DNA of 64,000 nt from Selaginella moellendorffii (taxonomy: Eukaryota > Streptophyta > Lycopodiopsida > Selaginellales > Selaginellaceae): the NCBI RefSeq assembly GCF_000143415.4, contig NW_003314353.1, positions 352,790-416,789 of the forward strand. The letters run 5' to 3'. Every line of letters begins with the position of its first letter. Positions within the stretch are counted from its first letter, which is position 1. Both the position numbers and the translations under genes were made by a program. Under the pieces are notes generated by a model. That model was not told the DNA's origin, made no database searches, and saw only the letters and a program-made list of their open reading frames with translations. Positions 11,750 through 23,263 of the stretch are shown here, in pieces.

Positions 11750-14700
11750 AAATAATATTCCATAAATTTTTTTTTAAAAAAAATATTTTATCTTAAATAC
11801 TATATAAAAATATCTTAATTATATTTATATATACTTAGCCAAGTTTCTTCTTCATTTTTTTTGGTTTCAAGATAGTACTATTTTCTAAAATTGTCCCTAC
11901 ATCCTACTCTAGGATTTATAAATACAACTATTGCACTATTGTATGTACTCAGAAAAGGGATACTAAATACAACTATTGCAATAGTACTTAGACACAAGGA
12001 ATCAAAGAGTGAGTGATACATCCTTTAATGCAATACTATACTACAACTTCTAGTTTAATGTAGTAACTAGCTGGAATGCATGAACTGCATTCTATATTGC
12101 TAAAACTATTTTATTAGCATTATATGCTATTGAGGCAATAGAACCAAGACTTCCACACTATATATTAGATGATTTATATATATATATATCAAATTCATTA
12201 GCTAAAAGTGCATGTATGATAAGTCGCATACACAATTTTGGTATGGTTTACTATCACTGGAAGTGGAAAAGAATTATTATCTTGTTAAAGCCTTGCAAGG
12301 AAATTGTTATGACAAGCTAGCCAATTGAGCATCAAAGACTAATAGGCCTCATGTACAAGTGAAGTGGGGGATGATGGCATCATTTAAAAGTATGGATAAA
12401 AAAATTGGGATTAGTAGATTTGGAACTTGTTGTTTCAAATCTACTATAAGAGCATTGTTCCTCAAATTCACATATTAACAAGTACCCCATTGCCACTTAA
12501 ATGATTACCTAATATGGATGAATCAGGCATAATAATAATGTAACTAAGATCATAAGCACCATCAAATATGTATACTATGCAACAATGATATCTTGGGGTC
12601 CCACCATGCAGCACTGTGGGTATGTATGTGTACCCTTGCTACATACTACTACTACTGTGAAGCACATCAGCTGCAAGTAGAGTGTGGTTGACATAACAAA
12701 CTACACATTCTTTGGGAGCATAATACACTCTTAAACAAGTTGAGAATGTCTTTCACATCCTCTATCCAAACTCCCCTTCCATAGTAAATGTTTATAGATC
12801 AATCATTCATGAATGCCACTAAAGAACAGTAGATTAACCATGCATTTGAGCATTTTTCTGATAGTCAGGATTACGACCTTGACACTCAAGGTTATAGTGT
12901 TGATAGTGAGGACTCAGAAAGAAGTGGTGGTTGCCACCATGTAGGAGTAATTAAGGGGGAGAGTTAGCACTCAACCCCTATCCCTACCTCTATTGTATTT
13001 CAACCTATCATCAATGGACATCCATTTTCTCAAGACTCAAAGTATTTTAGTGATGTCAAATTTATCCTTACTCACAATCACTCGTATGAGCCTTCTTAGG
13101 GATTGAAAGTTTCAAGTTAATTACTAACTAATTCATGTGTTCAGTAGTTTGTTCTAGGGTGAGGATTATTATACCAATGCAAGATCAATGACAATGAAAG
13201 CCCTTTGTCTCTCTACAACCACAGTACCAAACTGTCATAGCTAGCTCTTCACCAAATTCTTTCTTGCATCTACAACAAAATTACAATATAACTTCACCAC
13301 AATTCTTCTAGTTTTCGCTGGCGACCATGGTAGGATAGGAGATATCATAAGAAGATCTAAAATCCAAACAAGAAACACCAAAAAACACATCAAAGAGAAG
13401 AGAAAGAAATGAAGATGGTGAAATTGTGAAGATTTTAACAAAATTCAACAAAATAAAGATTACTCAATTTGATTGAAGATGGCGGAAAACCATTACCCAA
13501 GTCTCCATTGAAATCAACACAGTTACAACCCACATTCAAGAACACTCAAGACTGCGGAATTCAAGAAAGTTTTCCTGACACTCAGGAATATTTTCTTGAG
13601 AATCAAAAAAGTCTATGATAACGAATGAAACAACATAACTATCCCTTTGAAGATCATGTATATACTAGGTATGAAAATTGTCTTCTTTATAGTTTCTAGA
13701 ACTGCACAAAGCTATACACTAAGTGCTACCCAAATAGGAGATGTGCTTATTGCATAGCCAAGAAGACTACTTTGAAAATTAAAAACAAAAAGGAAAGTTA
13801 GCAAAGTAGTAGAGAAGAAAGAAAATTAAGAAGGATGGAAGTATGCACAAACAAGACTACATCTAATTTGACCACTTCACAACAGTTTAGAGATTGATAT
13901 GGGTAAATTGAGGTTATATTTTTCATCACACTTTTATCAATTTCTTAGAAACACATAAACAAGAAAATTGTATACTAATTACCTTAGTTTTTTATAACCA
14001 GCTTTCTAGTAACAATAAAAAACAAGATTGTTGAACAGCAAATTTGTCAACTCCTCGCTAAATGAAGAAATCCCAACACTCAAAAAAATGCAACAATTCT
14101 ACTTTGACTACTGCAAGGACCAATGAGTGACACATTACCAATAACAACACTTACCCGAATTCACGACTATGTACATTAAAGCATAACAATGCACATCAGC
14201 GAAACTAGAGATTGTTGACTTTGCTATTAATCTACGCCAACAAAAAATCTCGAGATTAGAAAATTTACTACAAATGAACAACCCCAACTTTAACTTCCAC
14301 CACATCTAAGAGTTCCACCACACTTAAGAGCTCAACCATAACAAACAAGAATACAAATTCCAGGACAACTATCATGTTAATAAGTGTGAAAATAACCTTA
14401 AATTCAAGCTTATACATAAATTCGAAGAGTTCAACCTTAAGATTCAGTTCAAAGCACCAAAATTCTAATTATAGTCACTTAGTCCAATGCAAAAAATAAC
14501 AACTTCTGAATTCACAGATTAATTTAGCGTGTCGACTTCAGTGCGACAACACCAATTTAACTCATCACCAAAATTCATATAACCAGACTATGAAACCAAA
14601 GTAAAATCATCATCAAAATAATCCTAAAAGAAGTTCAAGAATCATTTAAGCATCATAACAAAAAACTTAAAAAATACAAGACCACCAAGGATAACAACGC

Positions 14701-16089
14701 AATAGAATAAAAAGAAAAAGACACAAAAATCAAAGAAATTACAACTATAATATTTCTCACCTTTGAATGTAGAATATAAAAAGACTACTGAAAGCACTCA
14801 AGAATCTACCTCTCGAGATTCAAGAAAGAATTTTTAACAAAGTTTATAATCAAAAAAGAAAAGAAACATATACACCAATCCGCTCTAGAGTCATCATCAA
14901 CTGTGAGAAGTTTATAGAAAATCAAAACAAAACCAAACTTTACATGTGGAGAATCATCCTCAAATTTTCCAGGATCTCTAACCTCTACCTAGATCAAAAA
15001 TGCGTTTGCCAACGAAAAGAGAAACAACACTATAATTAACACGAAATACAATGAATCTACAAAGAACTTCTAATTTTTTTACTACAACAAATCAAAGAAA
15101 TCATTGGATGACATGATATGTTACACCCGTTGGCACAGCCATGCATGATTTACAAAATGAAGAAATACAAAGAGGAACTTGGGCAAATGAACATTGGATA
15201 CACCCCTAAACATTGCAACTATTAGCTAAAGAAATATGTTGGAATTCATATCTCAACACATAGGCTGTGATTAAAGATTGAAGAATACAAAAATCAAGAA
15301 TTTGGAAACCTGTCTCAACAACAATCTCGAGGACAACAACACTTAGAATACACCTACTACTTAGCTCAGACTTTTCGAATATCACCACTGATTGGAGAAT
15401 GTGGACACTTATAGTGAGGATATGCAAGACTTTATAAAACATAATTAGAGGTAGGGCACAATTACTTTACAACAATTTAACATAACAAAGACTCGTAAAA
15501 AGAGTAGCTATAGTATGCACTTCTGTTCAATCCTAAAGTTAGCGAGTAGTGACTTTGTTGACGACTGATCAACTTTACCGAGCTGAGTATGATGTAACAA
15601 CACAAATACTAATATACAAAATCATGTTAGTACACTACACGATTTTATAACTATATAATATTTCCTTGAGAAGAACACTATAAACCAAAGACAACAACAA
15701 CAAATCTAATAAAACTAATTCAAGAAACCAAATTCAAGAAAACAACAACTCAAGAAAACTCCAGCATAATATCAAATGTACAAGCACAAACCCAACCCAC
15801 TCAAGATACAAAAGTGAGATCAACGACAGGAAAATCAAGAAAGTAGAAGACAACTCTAGCAACCTTCAACATTAGACAAATAACAAAAAGCTTAATCTCT
15901 AGAAGAAATCATTGAGACAATATTTAACACCTATGACAAAACAAACTAAGCAACACAAGTTGGCAAATCAAGCTGCATAATTACAACAGAACTAGAAGAC
16001 AATTTAACAATATAAGATTTACAACTAGACAAAGATATACCACCATTAGAGACTCCAGAATACAAAAACTACACCACCAACAATTATCA
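11750..16089. other. AT-rich region, no gene recognised
   Basis: Over 4 kb of AT-rich sequence with a short TA run at 12175-12190 and only short open frames (13241-13441, 15206-15442 on -). The A-rich, CAA-rich stretch from about 14000 to 16089 precedes the gag relic and may be the leader or LTR remains of the same old element, but I could not define ends. Confidence 0.5.
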
Positions 16090-16750
16090 ATTGTATCCAC
16101 CATCACCAGAAGAACAAGTTCCAAGCAACACCAAAGACATGGCACTCATCAATCAGCTACACCATATGGCAACATTATCACCTACTAGATTTTCACTAGA
16201 AGTAAAATCAGAGATGCAAAATGACATCTCCAACAATTCAATCTCATCATCAAAGTTAACTAGCAATAGGCAAACAAAGCACTTCTCTTTCTTTTCACAC
16301 TCAAAGGCAAAGCACTAGAATGGTACTACAACTTTGAAGAAAAACTTAACTACAAAGAAAAGATCAGAAAATTTAAGGACAAATATCAACTTAGCGGCAC
16401 AACAGCCAAACACCTAGAACACTTCAAAAGTATCAAACAAGGTAGTAAAGAAGACATAGAAGACTATACCTAAAGATTCAAATATCACGTAAAGCTCTAC
16501 TTATTGAACAAGGTAAGCACATTTGGTATGTACAGGGATTGAAGAAAATCTACTAGCAAATAGTCGCTCTTGCAAGCACGGAAGAAGATCAGATACTACA
16601 AACACCATTGACAACATTTCTGAGAAAATCAAGAACCTCAAAAAACAGTTCCAAAAATTTTCGAGAGCAGAAACATCAAGGACTAGTACACTTGTATGGA
16701 GACAATATAACAAACAAACATATCAAGGTTTGTTTTTGAATTTCAACTAA
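16090..16750 (+). pseudogene. Decayed retrotransposon gag
   Basis: The piece around 16302-16545 reads as a retrotransposon Gag capsid segment: GKALEWYYNFEEKL, then KDKYQL and IKQGSKEDIEDY. This matches the family pattern in which an aliphatic-GxAxxWY helix is followed by a phased Phe and an IKQG-E-YxxRF stretch. In-frame stops follow at about 16470 and 16539. The upstream part (16091-16318) is open in a different frame, so there is at least one frameshift. No zinc knuckle or pol follows before the family B LTR at 16936. It is an old, inactive fragment of a gypsy-type element. Confidence 0.65.
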
Positions 16751-16935
16751 TTGGATGCTTCTTTTTACAGATCACTAGAACTCCCATACCTCTTACTTGA
16801 GGACAACTTGCACCACCACATGATACCTCTTTGTTGGTCTTTTTCATACTTTTATCCAGGTACTTAACTTCACATGTATATGATGTTTGTTTTGAGTGGC
16901 GATTATAAGTTATGTTGTATTGAGATGCTCCTAGA

Positions 16936-18281
16936 TGTAAATGACTAATTTTTCCATTCTACTTTAGTCACTTAACCGCACCTCTGACCACTTGGAGGAG
17001 TTTCACTCACAACCTCCATAAGTCCTATTTTGGACTTGGGCTTGCTAGACCCGAGAATGGCATCCCTTGCCACTTAACCTTTGCACTTGGTCCAAGTGCT
17101 CCACGTGTCCGATCCCATGACCGACACCCCAAGGTTCCACCGACATATCAGCCCGTTACACTAAGGCCATGCCCAATCACCTTGGTCACATCGGTAGTCT
17201 GACACCACTTACATCACAATCCCGTCTCTCAAAGACTAGGCCATCCGTCCATGAATGATTATCCTAGATCCACTCCTTAGCATCCTTAGGATGCCCATAG
17301 ACATGGGGAATAGCTTTCCCCAATATCCCTTTTTCGGTCCCCACCAAGTCCCTTTCTGCTCATGGCCGTGCTTGCCAACATTGCCACTGGATTAAAGCCC
17401 ATAGGCCCGACCACTAAGTCCCACGGTCTTCTGGGACTTCCTCACCACTCGACTGTATCCTTGGTCACTACACCAGAGGACTCCTCCTCTTTGTTTCCAT
17501 AGTCTGGGTCTTTGGGACAACATTTTGGAACACCGTGGCCTTACACGAGCCTCATGGGTACTCTCCCCACCTTCTGCCTTTGGGTGCTCTAGCCATGGGC
17601 TTAGAGCGAGGTTTGGTTGAGCCACACCAGGTATCCAAGTAGGTAGTGCCACCCACACTTGGACTGGGAGCATCGGCCAGTCGATCTCCCGGGGGAACTA
17701 GAGCCGGCTCTTGAACACTTCACCAAGCTACCCCGCTTGTCGGTTCGTGTTCACTCTAGTTTTGGACTTCCCAGTGGGCAGCTCATCACCCAACACTAGG
17801 TACATCCTTCCTGGGCCAAGCTGGCCTTTCCGGGCTAAACTGGCTTTTCCGGGCTAAACTGGCTCCACTACAGTCCTCCCCCTTACTATACTTTTGGAGC
17901 TCACTAAACCCCCTAGGGTTTGGGAGACAAACGCTTTGGGCTTTCACCCTCTCAGACTCGAACTCGGACTCGGACTCGGACTCGGACTCAGACTTGGACT
18001 CAGACTCGGACTCGGACTCGGACTCAGGCTCGAGCTCGAGCTCGGGCTCGGTCTCAGCCTCGGCCTCGGTCTTGGTCTCGGTCCCGATCTCGGTCTCGGT
18101 ATCGGTCTCGGTCCCAATCTCGGTCTTGGTCTCAGTCCCGGTCTCAGTCTTGGTCCCGGTCTCGATTTCAACCTCAGACTCCATCTCGGGTCCTTCTCGG
18201 ACTCCATCTTGGATTCCATCTCGAGTCCATCTTGGACTCCATCTTGGGTCCATCTCGGGTCCATCTCGGACTCCATCTCGG
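16936..18281 (+). mobile_element. Family B LTR copy B2, truncated at the array
   Basis: It starts TGTAAATGACTAATTTTTCC and follows the family B order (start block, GC-rich middle, hexamer array). It breaks off inside the CCATCTCGG array at 18281, where another family B LTR begins at once. The last roughly 400 bp of the LTR are missing. No target duplication could be assigned. Open frames at 17392-18314 are array artefacts or shadows. Confidence 0.82.
17955..18281 (+). repeat. Hexamer and 12-mer arrays in B2
   Basis: Units vary among GGACTC, GGGCTC, GGCCTC and GGTCTC (17955-18175) and then pass into CCATCTCGGACT-like units. Order and composition differ from B1, so the array has been re-expanded or shuffled in each copy. 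Confidence 0.9.
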
Positions 18282-19279
18282 TGTAAGCGACTAAATTTTT
18301 CCATTATAATTTAGTCACTTAACCATACCTCCGACCACTTAGAGGAGTCTCATTCACAACCTCCATAAGTCCAATTCTGGACTTAGGGCTTGCTCACCCC
18401 GAGAAGGGCATCCATGCCCCCCAACCTTTGCACTTGGTCCAAGTGCCCCACATGTCCGATCCCATGATCGACACTCCAAGGTACCACCAATATACTAGCC
18501 CGTTATGCTAGGCCATGCCCTTTCACCTGGTCATATCGGTGGTCCAACACCACCTACATTGCAATCCTGTCTCTCCAAAACTGGGCCATCTGTCCATGAG
18601 TGGTCATCCCAGATCCACTCTTTAGCATCCTCAGGATACCCGCAGACATGGGGAATAGCCTTCCCCGATATCTCCCTTTCCAGTCCTCACCAAGTCCCTT
18701 TTTGTCTATGGCCGTGTTCGCCAACATTACCACTAGATCAAGGCTCGCAAGCCCGACCTCTAAGTCCCTCTCTCCTTTGGGACTTCCTCACCATATGACC
18801 ATATCCTTGGTCACTGCACTAGAGGACTGCTCCTCTTCCCTTTCATCGTTTGGGACTTTGGGACAACATTTTGGAACACCGTGGTCTTACATAAGCCTCA
18901 TGGGTACTCTCCCCACCTTCCGCCTTTTGGTGCTCTAGCCATGGGCTTAGAGCAAGGTTCCGTTAAGCCACACCAGGTATCCAAGTAGATAGTGCCACCC
19001 ACACTTGGATTGGGAGCATCGGCCAGTCGATCTCTCGGGGGAACTAGAGCCGGCTCTTGAACACTTCACCAAGCTACCCCGCTTGTCGGTCCGTGTTCAC
19101 TCTAGTCTTGGACTTCTCAGTGGGCAGCTCTTCACCCAACACCGGGTACAGCCTTCCTTGGCCAAACTGGCCTTTCCTGGCCAAACTGGCTCCACTGCAG
19201 TCCTCCCCCTCATTATACTTTTGGAGCTCACCAAACCCCTCAGGGTCTGGGAGATGAACACTTTGGGCTTTCACCCTCT

Positions 19280-19890
19280 CAGACTCGAACTTGGACTCGG
19301 ACTCGGACTCGGACTCGGACTTAGACTCGGCCTCGGCCTTGGCCTCGGTCTCGGCCTCGGCCTCGGTCTCGGCCTCGGCCTCGGTCTCGGCCTCGGCCTC
19401 GGTCTCGGCCTCGGCCTCGGTCTCGGCCTCGGCCTCGGTCTCGGCCTCGGCCTCGGTCTCGGTCTCGGCCTCGACCTCGGTCTCGGCCTCGGTCTCGGTC
19501 TTGGTTTCGGTCTCGGTCTCGGTCTCGATCTCGGTCTCGGTCTCGGTCTCTGTCTCCGTCCCGGTCTCGGTCTCGGTCTCGGACTCCATCTTGGGTCCTT
19601 CTCGGACTCCATCTCGGATTCCATCTTGGACTCCATCTCAGACTTCATCTCGGGTCCATCTCGGACTCCATCTCAGGTCCTTCTCGGACTCCATCTCGGG
19701 TCCATCTCGGACTCCATCTTGGACTCCATATCAGACTCCATCTTGGGTCCATTTCAAACTCTATCTTAGACTCCATCTCAGGTCCATCTTGGACTCCATC
19801 TCGGACTCCAACTCGGGTCCATCTCGGACTCCATCTCAGGTAAATCTCGGACTCCATCTCAGTCCATCTCGGATTCCATCTCGGACTCCT
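19280..19890 (+). repeat. Expanded hexamer array with an 18-bp higher-order unit in B3
   Basis: This is the longest array of the family. Between about 19336 and 19470 the hexamers are organised as a higher-order 18-bp unit (GGCCTC, GGCCTC, GGTCTC) repeated about seven times. After 19583 the 12- to 15-bp CCATCTCGGACT units take over. Open frames up to 254 codons cross it in several frames and should not be called genes. Confidence 0.92.
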
Positions 19891-19990
19891 CCACGTGTCA
19901 TGTGTTGGTCCTTTTGGGTCCCCTTTTTAGAGCCTCGTTTATTGCTCGCTTTGTGCTCTTTCTTCAAGCACTTTGTTGGGAGTTCCACTC

Positions 19991-20014
19991 AAGCTCTATT
20001 TCGTTAAAGTGGGA
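19991..20014 (+). repeat. Left terminal inverted repeat
   Basis: 24 bp, starting AAGCTCTATTTCG and ending GTGGGA. Identical in reverse complement to 34473-34496. Similarity continues imperfectly for roughly ten more bases. Target duplication ACTC precedes it. Confidence 0.92.
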
Positions 20015-20432
20015 ATTGTCATTATCCCACTTGTAAAATAAGGTTTCCAAACCTTTATATAGTATATAAATATAACAAAATTCAACTGCATTGAGGCACA
20101 TGCCATTTTATTTTAAACAAGGAAATGTCTATTCAATCACTTCTCCTCCCCCTGCCACTGCTTCACCTCTCTCTTCTCCTTGTCATCGTCGTCCAATTTC
20201 TTTCCATCCTTTTAATATTGGCTCAGTTGCTCCGAGTCTAGGTGGAGCCCAAGTCCCCATTCAATCTTTACTTTCCCCTTATTAATAAAACAACTTCGTA
20301 GACTTCCAATAACATGCTGTAACACTTCTAGTATAATGCAAATCCTCTAAAAGAATTGTCTTTTAATATTAATACAATGGCATGGAACCCCATGCCATAA
20401 TAAGTTACATTTTTAAATAAATACATGCCATC
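20015..20432. other. Left subterminal region of the transposon
   Basis: No gene. It lies between the left TIR and the end of the leftward gene and holds one palindrome copy (20377-20398). Presumably it contains the 3' end of that gene's transcript. Confidence 0.5.
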
Positions 20433-21295
20433 TCAGACTGTTATTTTTTGCCTCCAATGCCTATACAATAATCTTGGAATTTCATCACTCTCCACACTAT
20501 CAGGATTTAAACCCAATAGTAATGCCATCTCTTCTCTAATACGTCCACGCTCATGTTCAGTGGTCGAAGAACCCATACGGTTGAGCAGATTATGGAGATG
20601 CGGATAGTGCTTGGCTAGACAATATACATGCCATAAATGATGACTGGTGTCTGTCCGATCAAATAGCTTCTGATATACCGTTCCATCTGCCATTTGGTTG
20701 ATTTTTGCAGCCACCTCCTAGACTGGCCGGTTCTCTATCACCATCGCTCCAAGCCGTTTTGCAAGGTCCCCCCAGAACATACGGTTTCTTCTCCCTAGTT
20801 TCCATACTGCAAGAGATGGGGTGCACTGCATATGTGTGCGTGTTCACTGTAGTTTTAATCGCGAGTCATTGATGATGAGGATTTCACTTGACCTAGCAGT
20901 CCGGTTCATCACTACAGCCTCTGGCTTGACGAAGATGGGCTTGCTACCCCTCACATGGACCATAGTCAAACAATCCTCCTGCGTTAGGAGAAAGTCAAAT
21001 GGTAATATTACTCGCGTCTGATCGTGCATCATCTGTAGCAACGTTAATGCATTGTGGCGCATCATGGATGTCCAAACTCCCTATTGCAAATTGAACCCGG
21101 CCCTCTGTTTTAAGTGTCGCATGGTCATTATTAGATCCCGCAGTTTCTCCCGTGTGATTAATGTGAATCTGTCTCTTTTGACCAACTTGCAACCGCAGGC
21201 TTTGGAGGGTGCAATGACATTCGAGGACGAGCCACGCTCATGGGAGAAAAGGACACCGTTCAGATCAAAAACGATACAATACCTTCGCCGTGACT
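20433..21295 (-). pseudogene. FCP1/SCP-like HAD phosphatase region, broken
   Basis: After the acceptor at 21296 the frame reads RYCIVFDLNGVLF, an FCP1-type HAD motif I, except that the loop is D-L-N-G where active phosphatases have DxDxT/V. Next come a TAG (about 21081) and GVWTSMM (motif II-like W-T/S), then FLLTQEDCL, KPIFVKP and EILIINDSRLKLQ (motif III/IV-like; active enzymes have DD where this has ND). A frame change at about 20846 and another about 60 bases later precede a C-terminal ORF (20433-20714) that closes the gene. Because catalytic Asp residues are replaced, even an unbroken version may bind rather than hydrolyse phosphopeptides. The family call is fairly sure. Confidence 0.6.
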
Positions 21296-21342
21296 CTGAA
21301 ATGAAATGCGTCAGCATAAAAAATGGTACAAGTCAATTTTAC

Positions 21343-21930
21343 CATCTACAATATTAGCGAATGGTGCTCCCGATGGTCGTTGAGAGGGTTTTGGTCGAGG
21401 AAACGTGAAGGGCGGAAATACTCTCCTCTGCAATGTGGGGTCAATCGCATCCGATGGCGTGTGGGCACATGCCATTTCAGCTATAGACTCTGGTACAACT
21501 GGCTCAACAGTGGCATGGGGTGGTTCCGATGGCGTGTGATCACACGCCATTTCAGCTGGTGCCTCCGTTGGCAAAGTGGACATGACCGAACAGGCAGCAG
21601 GGGCGGTGTAGGGAGGTTCTAACGGCGCGTAGTCAGACGATTGGGCACACGTTGAGTCCGTTGGAAATGAGGATATGACCGGCTCGGCAGCTGGGGCGGC
21701 CTCATGCGGGTCCAATGGCGCCTTGTCACCGTCAGTTGGATACGTGGACAAGATTGACTCAGTGGTATGGGCAGCATCAAGTGGAGCGTGGTCAGCTTGC
21801 TTGGCGTTGATATGGATAGTAGCCTCCACCAGCTCTGATGACTCTTGCAGGCAAGTAGAGTCCACTGGCGGATCCATATGCATGTCCAAATATCTCCCTT
21901 CGATTGAGATGGTATCCTCCCTACTGGCTA
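21343..21930 (-). CDS. Pro-rich repeat exon 9
   Basis: About 195 codons forming four or five degenerate repeats of roughly 25-35 residues, each with a (D/A)-(H/K/Y)-(A/T)-P-(L/S) core followed by a Pro/Ala/Ser/Thr stretch. Two repeats include the peptides EMACDHTPS and EMACAHTPS, which are translations of palindrome copies 21529-21550 and 21454-21475. The exon ends at a GATG|GTAAA donor, and a 47-bp intron leads to the HAD exon. It is probably a flexible linker. Confidence 0.5.
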
Positions 21931-21977
21931 CTAAAAATAAAGTCATTAGCACATTGAATCGACTATACTGTATTTAC

Positions 21978-22149
21978 CATCAACTGCTATTGAGGAACTA
22001 GGACCGATATCACTTGGGCGCACTACTGATTCTGAAGGATTGGACATACGTTTCGACCCTTGCTTGGCACTATCCTTCCTCGACACTAAAGGCTAGAGTT
22101 TGTATCTTAATTCAACTGAATAATCTCTACTTACCATTTGCTTTGCAAC
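21978..22149 (-). CDS. Micro-exon 7 and exon 8 of the transposon multi-domain gene
   Basis: A 15-base exon (22135-22149) between introns of 57 and 49 bp is needed to keep phase, and exon 8 (21978-22085) follows with a Ser-rich linker. The acceptor for exon 8 that keeps the frame is at 22086-22087; a nearer alternative AG at 22093 would bring a stop. These short exons carry no motif and rest only on splice-site and frame logic. Confidence 0.4.
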
Positions 22150-22206
22150 CTACATGGACAATGTTAGAAATGGTAAAAGGTTAGGAATGGATGTACTATT
22201 ATTTAC

Positions 22207-22949
22207 CTGATGGTTTGTCTTGTATGACCTTCCTCCGCTGCTCTTTGGCCACCTCAGGCTGGCCATCGTCGTCATCATCGTCGTCGTCGTTATTGTGATC
22301 ATCACCATTGTGAGGACCATCCAAGTCCTCTTCGTCCTCCTCTTCTTCGTCCTCCTCTTCTTTGTCCTCCTCTTCGTCCTTCTGCTCTTCCTGCTCATTA
22401 TCTTTCTCTGGCTCCTCATCCCCCTCCTGCATTTCTTCCATAGGCTGCTTAGGCTGGATGGCTTGTTCTTCCAGGACCATCTTGGGAAAATCATCTGGCC
22501 GAGTCTCCATCTCAAAATACAAGACATCCATAGCCTGTTTTAGTGCGTGACCTAGGACCGTATCCTCACCCGACTGTCTTAACATGGTTTCTGCACGTTC
22601 TTACACCCTTCGAAGACGACGAGATGAGAAAAATGTGGCCCTGACTTGAAAAGCATCCCTCATCCATTGTACCTCTCCATTGAGATTGGGGAAGGGGAGT
22701 CCGCCATAGGAATCTGAGTCAGGAGGTGGTGACTGGCTGCTTTCACTTAGCCCTTGATTTGCAATGAATGGCATGAGCACACACGCCATAACCGCGAGGC
22801 ATTACCTATCATCTTTTCGTTGCCCTTCTTCCTTTTCGAATCAAACGCCTCTGATCCCGACGACTGTCCAACGTGCTTTCGCTTTTTATGACCACTGTCA
22901 GTTTGAGCTTGGCTGGTGCTTGCCTGTTTTTCCTTTGAAGAAGTGTCTC
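22207..22949 (-). pseudogene. Lys-rich then acidic exons 5 and 6, with TAA
   Basis: Exon 5 (22806-22949) is Lys/Ser-rich with nuclear-signal-like clusters (KKRKH, SKRKKG). Exon 6 (22207-22752) is broken by a TAA at 22601-22603 and then encodes a helical segment followed by a very acidic Glu/Asp tract (about 22250-22440) with a run of eight Asp. Such tracts are common in chromatin-binding proteins, but no function can be assigned. The intron between them (22753-22805, 53 bp) contains a palindrome copy. The + strand ORFs over this acidic region are shadows. Confidence 0.5.
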
Positions 22950-22998
22950 CTGCAAGGAATGGCATGAGACCACACGCCATTGCAAATATAATTTGTAC

Positions 22999-23213
22999 CT
23001 CCTTTTTTCCTATTGCTTGTCTGTTTGTCCTTCTTCGACGCGCCACCAGTGTGCTTTTCAGTCCTCGTGTCTGAATATTCACAACGATCTGTAATCAAAA
23101 TGGCGTGAGGCCTCACGTGACCTTACCTTGTGCAGGTTGTGAGCTCGGCCCAACATGGGTATCTTCAACAGTAGCTGTTAACGCCGTTTCAGCATCTGGG
23201 GGTGGCCACGCTC
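22999..23213 (-). CDS. Linker exons 3 and 4 of the transposon multi-domain gene
   Basis: Exon 3 (23127-23213) and exon 4 (22999-23088) encode a Pro/Thr-rich then Lys-rich linker with no known domain. They are separated by a predicted 38-bp GT-AG intron (23089-23126) that is almost entirely the 22-bp palindrome. Both exons keep the phase-1 frame. A 38-bp intron is below the usual plant minimum, so splicing needs RNA evidence. Confidence 0.5.
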
Positions 23214-23263
23214 CTGCATACAAAGCTTGTGAGATAACATTTAAACTTAAAGTGCGTACTCAC

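Noticed and set aside
19005-19769. 254-codon ORF with a long Gly-Leu repeat, and opposite Glu/Thr and Pro/Arg ORFs
   Set aside because: Same cause: hexamer array in LTR B3. It is inside an LTR, with no coding signal outside the array.
22220-22543. Plus-strand ORF that looks like a hydrophobic membrane protein
   Set aside because: It is the complement of the Asp/Glu-rich coding tract of the leftward gene, which reads as Val/Ile/Leu/Phe.
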